From Paraescarpia echinospica (taxonomy: Eukaryota > Annelida > Polychaeta > Sabellida > Siboglinidae): a stretch of 64,000 nucleotides of DNA. The stretch's first letter is position 1; each line of letters starts with the position of its first letter. The stretch lies in contig CM034533.1 of the NCBI GenBank assembly GCA_020002185.1, positions 68,856,119 through 68,920,118 of the forward strand, written 5' to 3'. Both the position numbers and the translations under genes were made by a program. Shown here one piece after another: positions 21,701-33,700 of this stretch. The notes beneath the pieces are model-generated. The model saw nothing but the letters and a program-made list of their open reading frames with translations. It was not told the origin of the DNA and made no database searches.

Positions 21701-24700
21701 GTGTGTACAAAGACAACCAACATTAACAACAACAACTGTATACAGGTGTGTACAAAGACAACCAACATTAACAACAACAGCCGTATACAGGTGTGTACAA
21801 AGACAACCAACATTAACAACAACAACTGTATACAGGTGTGTACAAAGACAACCAACATTAACAACAACAACCTTATACAGGTGTGTATAAAGACAACCAA
21901 CATTAACAACAACAACTGTATACAGGTGTGTACAAAGACAACCAACATTAACAACAACAACTGTATACAGGTGTGTACAAAGACAACCAATATTAACAAC
22001 AACAATCGTATACAGGTGTGTACAAAGACAACCAACATTAACAACAACAATCGTATACAGGTGTGTACAAAGACAACCAACATTAACAACAACAATCGTA
22101 TAGAGGTGTGTACAAAGACAATCAACATTAACAACAACAATCGTATACAGGTGTGTACAAAGACAACCAACATTAACAACAACAATCGTATACAGGTGTG
22201 TATAAAGACAACCAACATTAACAACAACAACTGTATACAGGTGTGTACAAAGACAACCAACATTAACAACAACAATCGTATACAGGTGTGTACAAAGACA
22301 ACCAACATTAACAACAACAACCTTATACAGGTGTGTACAAAGACAACCAACATTAACAACAAATTGTCTTTATAAGATACTAAATAAAAGTAAATAAGTA
22401 TCAATGCTGTGAGAATTCTTTGATTTATAGTATTGTACTTCCTCTGCTCTACATGTGATGTGGAGATGTTGAAAGTGCTTCATTTAAGTACATTTCTCCA
22501 TCTAGGGCGATTATCACAACTTGATCAGTATCACGGCAGATCTGGTTGATTCGTTGGAATCCACAGTACAGGGCAACCCAGTAAGTACACATAAATTTGT
22601 ATTCTGGATTTTAGAATATCAATAATTATATTATTACTACCAGCTTATTGTATTTTGTGATTCTATTTGGAGTCATCATAGAATGCACTAGAAGCTTTAT
22701 GTTTCATTTTGATTCCCACAAGGACACATCTAGCTGATTGATAGCAACTGATTAGAGACACATTTATAATATCTTACTGTGACATCTCTCTGAATAGAGA
22801 CCGTAGATTGACAGGGTGTTTGTGTGATGGGTGTCACTCAGTAGAAACAATAGATTGACAGTGTTTGATTGACAGATGTCACCAACTAGAGACACTAGAT
22901 TGACAGTGTTTGATTGACAGGTCTCTCCTGAGTACCTGCAGCAGATCTGTGTGCGACTGTTCAGTAACCAGATCCGCCAGTCGGTGGACTTAACGCGACC
23001 AGGCACGGCTGCGGAGGTGCTGCGACAGTCTGTGATGCCACCACAGGGGTAATGTTATGTTCTTTATTGATGTCTCGCTCCAAATCTTTGTATTATGTAA
23101 TTTGGAATATGTTTTTTTAATCTGGAGAAGTTTGATGTTTGAATCTGTAGTTATTCTGTTGGTTTTATGTTTGACATTTTTATTTATTGGTATATTTATA
23201 AGACAATCTAGTTATATAGTTGTGACACAGAAGGTAAACAAATGAAACTATACAAAACAATTACAGTATTGATATATACATTTTTCATTTGAAAATAGTA
23301 CATGGATGCTTGTTCAGATCTAAGCGAAATGTGTAATCGGAATGTCGTATTATGCAACAGATTAGCAAATACACAATGTCTGTGTACTTTTCTAAAACAC
23401 ACATGCACACACACACACACGCACGCACGCACGCACGCACGCACACACACACGCACGCATGCACGCATGCACACACACACACGCATGCACGCATGCACAC
23501 ACACGCACGCACGCACGCACGCATGCACACACACACACATACACACTCGATGTTGTAAGCTATTGCTGATACATTGTTATACTTCCCGCAGCCTGCAGCA
23601 GGGTGAGGCAGCTCCCAATGTGTCCCTGGACTATGAGAAGATCAAGGAGGATGTCAGTCGAGGCACTGAGCGCACTGTAGCCCTACTCCTGCAGGCTCTA
23701 CGATGGGTAGGCAATCACGATCCAGTGACGTCACTGTCACAGAATGTTCTCTCCCTTGGCTCCTTGCACAGAGGGAACAACAGCAACCTTTGTTCTGCTC
23801 TTTCATTGATACTTGTCCAAAGTTTCACGTCTGTCCCCATCTTCAAACATAATAACGTTTTAGTTTGTTCTAATTAATTGTAATAAGTTGTTATAGTAAA
23901 AATCTGCCCTAAATCAGATTTGCATGTCTTAATCAGGTTTTGAATATTTCTTTCATAGAGTTGATTTTTCAGAAACTGACAAAGACTTCTCCACCAGAAC
24001 GAGATGCGATGATGGCAGCTTACATCAACAACGACGTGCTTGGTTGTGTTCGCCCAGGAGCTTACAGGGTATGACAAAAACACGTTCCATGCCAACAAAA
24101 TGTTTACCAATTGAATAACTGCAAATAGGCAACAAATTCTTTACCATTATCAAGAGCACCGACTTATTATTGCTAAAAAATAATTACAGTTCTTGCCATC
24201 GATATAGATGGTATGCATTTGTTATATTGTCAACAACTTTCTAATGATGAAACAAAATAGTTATTTAAATGCACCATATTTCAAATCTTATCCAGTGAGT
24301 TTCTATTATTGTGCACACGTGTCTGCTTAGTAATAACACATGTTCATAGTTTTGTATTGTTTCATGACCAACAAATTCTAGTTAGTTAGCACTTTGTCTT
24401 ACAGGATGTCTTAATATTCCATCCATTTCCAAAACTTATCATTTATCAGTTTTTGGAATTAAAAAAATTATGTAAAATAAAGTACTTGTTTTATTATTGT
24501 TAAAGTGTACAATATTTGCTACAAGCATGCAGAAAGGCCAATCAAAGACAAGAATCGCAACGTACTTACCACTGACGAAGATCAGTTGAAGAGATAGAGG
24601 GAACATTTTGATGACTGCTGAACCGTCCACCACCACAGAACCCACCAGATATCCTACCAGCTGAAGAACTACTCCAGGTAAACTGCGAAAACCAAGCAAG

Positions 24701-27700
24701 GCAGAGATCGAGAAAGCCATTCATCACATGAAGTGAGGGAAAGCTTCTGGCCCAGATGAAATTCCTGCCGAGGCAATAAAGGCTGACATGGAAACCTCCA
24801 CAGAGATGCTGCATGATCTGATTGGGAAGATATGGGATCAAGAAGAAATATCGACTAAATGGAAAGAACGATACCTGGTGAAACTCCCAAAGAAATGCAA
24901 GAACTACAGAGGGATAATACTGCTGTCAGTGCCCGGAAAGATCCTCAACAGAGTCATCTTGGACAGACTGAAAACAGTCGTGGATGCCAGACTCAGAGAT
25001 CACCAGGCAAGCTTCTGTAAAGATAGATAATGCACCGACCAAATAGCTACACTCCGAATCATAGTTAAAAAATCAATGGAATGGGACTCATCCCTGTACA
25101 TAAACTTAGTAGACTATGAGAAGGCGTTTGATAGCCTCGACAGGGAGACACTATGGAAGCTCCTGCAACACTATGGGATACCAGAAAAATTTATTACCCT
25201 GATACAAAGTAACTATGAAAAGACAACAGAAAACAGAAGAAATGGTATCCAGTGGACACCTTGGAGCCAGTTGGAGGACCTGGACTTTGCAGATGACCTC
25301 GCTCTCCTGTCACACAGTCACCAACAGATGACCTCACTCTCCTGTCCCACAGTCACCAACAGATGACCTCACTCTCCTGTCCCACAGTCACCAACAGATG
25401 ACCTCACTCTCCTGCACCCACAGTCACCAACAGATGACCTCACTCTCCTGTCCCACAGTCACCAACAGATGACCTCACTCTCCTGTCCCACAATCACCAA
25501 CAGATGACCTCGCTCTCCTGTCCCACAGTCACCAACAGATGCAGGAGAAAACAGATTCTAAACATAATGTCAACACAGATAGAACTCAACATCAACAGAA
25601 GGAAGACAAAGATCATGAAAGCCAACACGAAGAATAACAGCCCAGTCACATTAGGCAGGGAACCACTGGAAGAAACCGACTCCTTCACATACCTGGGAAG
25701 CGTAATTAACAAGAGTGGAGGCACAGAAGAAGACGTCATAGCAAGGATACAAAAAGCAAGAGAGGCATTACTCATTTTGAGAAACATTTGGAAGGCAAAA
25801 CAAATCAAGCTTAACACCAAATTGAGGATATTCAACTCAAATGTCAAGTCAGTGTTACTCTATGGCTCGGAGACATGGCGAATTACACAGAAAACACTAA
25901 AAAGATGACAGACCTTCATCAACAAATGCCTGCGTAGAATCATACACCTAAAGTGGTCAGACAAGGTATCCAACACTACACTATGGGAATGGACCAAACA
26001 ACTACCAATAGAAAACAAAATAAAGAAGAGAAAATGGAGGTGGTTAGGACATACACTGAGGAAACCTGCAACAAACATCACACGACAAGCAATTACATGG
26101 AACCCCCCCAGGGAAGAGAAGAAGAGGAAGGCCAAGAAACACCTGGCAGAGAGCCAAGGAAAGCGAAAAAAAGCAGATGGGAAAAACCTGGAAAGAAATT
26201 TGAGAAAATGGCATCAAACTGACAACAGTGGAGGACCATGGTCGATGGCATATGGTCTCAGTGAGCAAACAGGCCTAAGTAAGTAAGTACAAGGTTTGCT
26301 TCTTCTGACGCTGACTGTTTTGTGTTGTAGAAAGCCGTATTGAAACATCTCAACTCTGACAGCGAAGTTGTGCGGCAATATGCAGCTCGACTATTCAATG
26401 CTTTTGCTTCACTATGTGATGGTAAGTTGTATTATGCATAAGTTGTAATGAGGTCTCAATTGCTAACGTAGATGTTGATGCTGAAATCATTACAGTTGTA
26501 TGTTTTCCCATGTTGGATTCGATCTATTTTATGTAAGTTTGGAAATAGAATTTTCAACACCTCACCTTGTGCTCCAATGACACCATCAGAGGAGTTGACA
26601 AAATATCTGCAAAGAAAAGTTGAGTGAATTCTAATCTTGAGCAAAATTACTGTGGTTGTAGGCAGGTCCTATCTGGCTCAAAACCCTCACCTGATGCGAA
26701 GTCTCATGGATAATCTTCGGGCTGATGACCGAGACTCCCTCACACGTGAGAATGTTCTCGGGTGTCTACAAAAACTCAGTCTCAGGTAAGTACTGTTAAC
26801 CAAGTCAGTATTAAACATGTTATCTTGAAAAGTGAGTAATACTGTATGTAGAAAAGTAACAGAAAGACGAAGAGATGACTTGGGTATGTACATTCATATA
26901 AGACTCAGTGGGTCTGGTGATACAATGTATTACACTGTCTACACTGCCTGCTCGGCATCTCTCACACACCCGAGAGATAGAGATGACATGTGAATCCTAT
27001 CTTCCTTGGATATAAACACCTTTTTGTTGTGTCATTATTATTGAACCTAGAGAGATAACCCTTTCAGAGCACAGTAGGGCATCGATAAGAGCTCCGGACT
27101 CTCGACTGAGAGAACGCGGGTTCGAATCCTGTGCGGCGGTGTCGAACCTTGGGCAAGTTCGTTTCCTCTACATTGCTTCAGTTCACTCAGCTGTATGAAT
27201 GAGTACCTGGCTATAGACAGTGGTGGTTATTTATGTATGAATAGTCTTCGTGCATTAATTGCAGCATGGCTGACTGCTTCCCAGAGATGTCGAGATGGTG
27301 TTCGATTGAACAGGTCTGCCAGGGAATAAAGTGTAAAGCACTTTGAGCAGTCCTGCGGACTGGATACTGCGCTATATAAGAACTTACCTTTACTTTCAGA
27401 TACTGGAAGCCCAGGTAAAAGTAAAACTGATTTTGTTCCTCATAAAAAATGTTATGTCATTGTTATGAAATATACATTATTATTATTACTTCCTTCGTAT
27501 AACTGGGATGTATCAATCCCAACTACGACAACAGATTAAGGCCCAATGCCAACACACATTTTTGTTATGATATAAAACTACCTTACGAAATTGAACGTAA
27601 TTTTTACATTGCCACATTTCCTAAGACTGCAGTGTTGTGTGGTTTCAGACGAGCTTTGCAGTCGATGATGATCGAGGAGGGCATCATTGGGTGGCTGGTA

Positions 27701-30700
27701 TCAGTGCTGGAGGACAATGACTCCCTCTCTGACTACACACTCGAGTACTCCATCGCCCTGCTCATGAACCTGTGTCTACGCACTGCAGGTGACTGTCTTT
27801 CTCCATGACCATGTCCCTTGGTGCACTATTATCATACCATTGGTGCACTAGCATCGTACTGCAGTACATGTTCTAGTTGTTGACTTCTATATATATTGTC
27901 GTTGTTAGAATGTTATGGTCTTAACGAGGGGGTTCATTCAAATAGTCGGCCTTTTTCAGAACAGTATCGCAAAACCTACCCTTCTGTGTGGGTGGTCATT
28001 GCTTGTCGTCCTCAGTGGTTCTTTTACATCCCAGATATTGAGATGAGACTGGTGTTAATATGATATCCGAGTCACGAGGGATATACGGTCCCCAATGTTG
28101 AAAGCTAGGTTTTTACACCAAATGTACCATGCCCGGACGGGGTTTTGAACTCGGAGTGCTGGCATTCCAGGCGGATGTAATAATCACTGGAATACCTGGC
28201 ACTCTCTGTCTCTCTTATGTTAGATAATGGCAGTTTTTGGATCCAGAATCTAACGTTACAATCTAAATTATTATTGTCAATGTCATCTGATGATACTTTA
28301 AAAAAATTTGAATGGCTATGAAAATATTGATAGAAATGTGTTCCTCCTCTATGAAAGATGAACGAAGAAGAGGACATGAAGTTAGGTGAGTAAGGGAACG
28401 TCAGAACGTATTCATTCTCACAGAGGATGATAGATGAAAGGAACTGAGTGTGTAAATGCTAGCAGTGTGAGTATGTTTAAAAACAAAATCTATAAATATT
28501 TAAAAACATAGATAAAACAGCTGGAATCTCAGTAAGTCACTTCTTCATCCACAAGCCATCAGGGTTATTGCTCTGCATAATACTCAAGTCAAAATGCCGT
28601 ACGATGCATTTTGTTAAAATGTTTTCATACAGGGAATGCACTCCGACACATGTAGTGAAGACAGAGCCCTGTCATACAGTTCTGTTGATCTGTTGCAGGC
28701 AAGCGGAAGTGCACAGAGAACGGTCAGTTGTTACTGAAGGTATTGACAGACCTCCTGGGCCATGACAACCATGAGGTGAGGGAACACTCCTAACACTGTC
28801 TTCTCTTGCTTGTGTGCATTCTGTCCAGCCAGGGTTGATGGTAGTGGTGCTATAACCCTGCTGGCCTATAACCAGCACATTGCACGGATGGTTGCTGAAT
28901 CATTTGTCCGTCGTCCCACTTTCTGTTTTTCTTGGTCTTGATTCAAGGAACTAGGCAGAAGTTTCCAACACCAAAGAGCAATTCCAGGAAATGTGCTGTA
29001 TGAGTGCAACAAGGAGTGGTAGTGTGTGCGATCCCTGGCGTATACCCTACACAGTGTACACAAGTTCACACAATCATTTGTACTTCGTCGCAATTGCCGT
29101 CTTCATTGGACTTAATTCCAGGAACCAGGCCCATGCACCTAACATGAAAGAGCAATTCTAGGGAATGTCACAAAATCGAGTGTAAGTATTAATAAATTGG
29201 CGGTACCCGATTTGACATAGCAAGTTATAGGTTCAGGTGCACTAGGATACGGAGTGAATGAGAGACATAACGTGACATCAGATATGTATGTACGAGAAGC
29301 CAACTGGCATTCCCATTTAATACATCAACAATAAACAAAAGCGGTTCAGTGATAGTTGGCCAACGGTTACTCAATTATGACATTATATTTATAACACCAT
29401 ACATTGTACTCAACGAGTATGCATCCAAATACGAAATAACATGGGAGACAATTTAAACAGCTGGTCACTTACATGAAGACGGGTATACACCGTTGTAAAG
29501 TCTATGAACTGTAACCAATGAATGTCTCGTGATGTGTGAATGTCAACGTTCGCATTGGTCGGGTTCGGCGAGATGTCAGGATGAAGTCGAAAGTCGCTCG
29601 GCGTTCGGCGAACGAATTCACGTAGATGAAAGCAGGCGACTCGGGCGATCAAGTAGACGGTAGATTTGCTTTGTCGATCCCACGCGAATCACCAGGCGAC
29701 GACATGGAAACGATGTCACGACTTCGGCGATGTCGAGAAGGTCTGTCACGGAGTCTGTGTTACGACAGCTAGCAGACGAAACGGTGGTGGCCTTGCATTC
29801 GAAGATCACATCAAAAAAGGAACTGCAGTCGGTTATCGCTCAGTCTTCTTCAACGCGTGAGAAGTGCAGCGTCTCACAACTAATCAGTACTGTTGAAATC
29901 GTAGAAATATTTACTACAGGCGTTGGGCGGACACACGTTTCAACCCAATTCCTGGAGACGAGAGTGCAACACTTTCTTCTGCTCAAATGTTCGTCTGGTC
30001 ACGAATGGCAGTCCGGCCCTTATATAACTTGACGACCGGAAGTTAGTCTGACTAATCACAACACTTAATACAAATTAAAGTCGCTTCAAAAACTGGCTCC
30101 CGAAACCATTCACACTTCGAAGCAATCCATTCAACTCGCTGAGTTTAAAATAGATTTTGCGAGCTAAACGTATGGGTATATAAGTGCTCATTCAATCTTT
30201 AACTTACATGAATTACTTACATAATTAATATCACTGGATTCCCTGTATCGATCCGGATACCACAATATTCATCGTATATTCCAACTCTCATGAATTAATC
30301 CATAATTTTAATAAAACATGCACTCTATTCATAAGCTCCGTGTGACCCTAGTGTTTTTCACACCTACATTTCTGTAAACAACTTTTATAACTTCATAATA
30401 TCATCTTTTTATAACCACAACATAAGTAGTTTGACAGGTCACCATATTACCAGTCATGTTAAATAATTTCTACAGGTACCAAATTTGGTATACCTAACCG
30501 TAGAATTAGTGGTGTACGCTACAAATGAAATTAATTAAATCTGACTCGTCGGCAGTTAAAACGTTACACGCCTTAATCGCCAGAGGACACCAGCGTATAC
30601 CTCCGCGACAATACATACCAGAGATGGCAGCACCACCCCATCAACCATACTTGTATACAAAACCACTGTTCTAAAGCCTGATTAAATTCTATACAAACCA

Positions 30701-33700
30701 CTTTGTGACAGGGAATCCCTGTGATTACCCTATTACCTGTGTGACCATCGTTACAAGCCAGCAGTAATGTTACAATGATTAGCCGACAGCCAAAAACTGA
30801 ATATATGTAATACGATTGTTTACGCAGCAACTGACAAATGCGCAACTGACAAATACACATTTTGAGAGGTCCCATTTTGATAGGGTGATATGTGCTTGGC
30901 AGTCCCTGGCAAGTGAGGATGCTTGTGTTGGCTCCAGGTGAAATACTATGTGTCTGGGTTGTGTTCTCTTGACTGAATGTATTGACATCCTAACCGTGTG
31001 TCGGTAGATCATCCCCTATGTGAATGGCACACTGTACAGTGTCTTGGCGATGCCCACGATACGGGAAGAGGCAAAGGCGATGGTAAGTTTCAACAAGTGT
31101 CTTAGTCTTGTCTTTACTGGATCTGCTACATTGATTCTGTTACACCTGTTAATAATAGTAAAAGAAGGTTTTTGATGCCTAAATCCTAAGAAAATTGAGG
31201 ATTTCTTATGTAGATATGTGTTTCACAAGGTCTCGTTTTCAGCAAGACAAATTTTCATTATTCTTTGTCCGAGCCGTGCTATTTTAGACATACTTTCTGA
31301 CATGACGTTGCATTGTTTGAGAAATACACACAGTTGAGCCTTCAATATTGTGACCTTCGAGGTATATCTTTAGATAAATTATGAAGTTTATCAGTCATAT
31401 GCATTGTAATTATGAACATATAGTATGTCTTTTAAGAAGATTTATGGTTAGAATACAGCGTGGGTGGTGAACTGTCGAAGGGTGTGTTTGTTGTCAGGGA
31501 ATGGAGGAGATCCTCTGCTGCTTTGTGAAGGAAGATCAGCCAGACATGAACCGACAGATCGAGTTCATTATCAAGCAACTCAATTCTAGTGAGTGTTGGA
31601 AGGGTCACAGTTTATTTATATTGCTTATTTATTTTATTATTTAGTGTGCTTTCAGCAGCTTGCATGATTTCAGCTGTTTGGGGGTTCAGAATGCAGTGCG
31701 AGATTGAAGATCAGTTGATTATGTGGGTTCAGTTGTTTGTGTAAGTTCAATTGATTGTGTAAGTCAGTTGACTGTGTCGGTTCAGCTGCTTGTTTGGATT
31801 CATTAATTTGTGTGGATTCAGCTATTTGGAGTTCAGAATGCAATGCAAGATTGAAGATCAGTCGACCAGTAGAGATGTTATCACTGTGTGTATTTTGCTT
31901 GCAGCTGAGGAGCCAGAAGAAACTGAATCTGATGATGAAGATGACGAGGAGGATGAGGTAGGACAGAAGGTCGTCTACTCCTTCCAGTGTGCATGTGGCA
32001 CACAATAAGGGTGTAATTTATATGGTGTATAAATTACCTGGTAATACCTAGCTACTGACAGTGGTAGATATACTGTATGTCAATGAACAATCTTCACGCA
32101 GTAATTACAAAATGTCTTAATGCTTTCCAGAGAAATCAAATGAATGTGTGTGTTGAAATGAGCAGGTCTGCCAGGGGTGAAATCACTTAAGTGCAATGTT
32201 CAATAGAGCGCAGTGGTTCAGTGGATAGAGCATCAGACTCAATCGAGAGAATGCAAGTTCAAATCCTGTGCTGCGGTGTCAAATCTTGGACAAGTTTGTT
32301 AACGAGTGATTGAGTACCTGGCTATAAACAGTGGTGGATGTGTGTGTATGAATAATCTTCGCACATTAATTGCTGCATGGCTGAATGCTTCCCAGAGAAG
32401 TCGAGATAGTGTTCGATTAAACAGGTCTGTGAGGGAGTAAAGTTTAGAGCTTTGAGCAGTCCTAAGGACTGGATACTGCACTATATAAGAACTTAAGCTT
32501 GTGTAATGTGCTTAGAGAAGATTGTAGGAGGACCAGGATGCCATGGAAACAGATCTGGACAAGGCAGAGCTGCTCAAGTTAAGGGCAGGGGAACTGTGTG
32601 GCGACCGACTGCTCAACACCTATTACATCAGCACGATCTCCCCGCCCATATATCGCAAGAGAAAGGTCAGTCTCATACTTTGTCTGTTTGTCAGCACTGT
32701 CTCTCTCCTCTATATCACAAGGCAGCAAGAGAAAGGTCACTCTCATACTACGTCAGCACTGTCTCTCTCCTATATATCACAAGAGAAAGGTTAGTCTCAT
32801 ACTATGTCAGCATGGTCTTCCCACCCATATATTGCAAGAGCACAGTCTCCCCGCCCATATACAGCAAGAGAAAGGTTAGTCTCATACTATGTCAGCACTG
32901 TCTCTCTCTCCTATATATTGCAAGAGAAAGGTTATCTCATACTGTGACCACAGTCTCCCCGCCCATATATCGCAAGAGAAAGGTTAGTCTCATACTATGT
33001 CAGCACTGTCTCTCACTCTCTCTCCTATATATCGCAAGAGAAAGGTTAGTCTCGTACTAGGTCAGCACTGTCTCTCACTCTCTCTCCTATATATCGCAAG
33101 AGAAAGGTTAGTCTCGTACTATGTCAGCACTGTCTCTCACTCTGTCTCCTATATATCGCAAGAGAAAGGTTAGTCTCATACTATGTCAGCACTGTCTCTC
33201 ACTCTCTCTCCTATATATCGCAAGAGAAAGGTTAGTCTCATACTATGTCTGCATGGTCTCTCTCTCCCATATATCGCAAGAGAAAGGTTAGTCTCATACT
33301 ATGTCAGCATAGTCTCCCCACCCGTATATCGCAAGAGAAAGGTTAGTCTCATACTATGTCAGCATGGTCTCCCCACCCATATATTGCAAGAGCACAGTCT
33401 CCCCGCCCATATATCGCAAGAGAAAGGTTAGTCTCATACTACATCAGCACTGTCTCCCTCCTATATATCACAAGAGAAAGGTTAGTCTCATACTATGTCA
33501 TCATGGTCTCCCCACCCATATATTGCAAGAGAAAGGTTAGTCTCATACTATGTCAGCATGGTCTCTCTCTCTCCCGTATATCGCAAGAGAAAGGTTAGTC
33601 TCATACTATGTCAGCATGGTCTCCCCACCCATATATTATAAGAGCACAGTCTCCCCACCCATATATCGCAAGAGAAAGGTTAGTCTCATTCTATGTCAGC

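Noticed and set aside
19737..22404. Very long open frames (up to 526 codons plus, 455 and 405 codons minus) across the 45-bp array
   Set aside because: The unit is a multiple of three without stops, so every copy keeps the frame open on both strands. The gene's real exons splice across the array, so these are repeat artefacts.
23208..23558. Cys/Val-rich and His/Thr-rich frames near exon 10
   Set aside because: They translate the CA/CG microsatellite.
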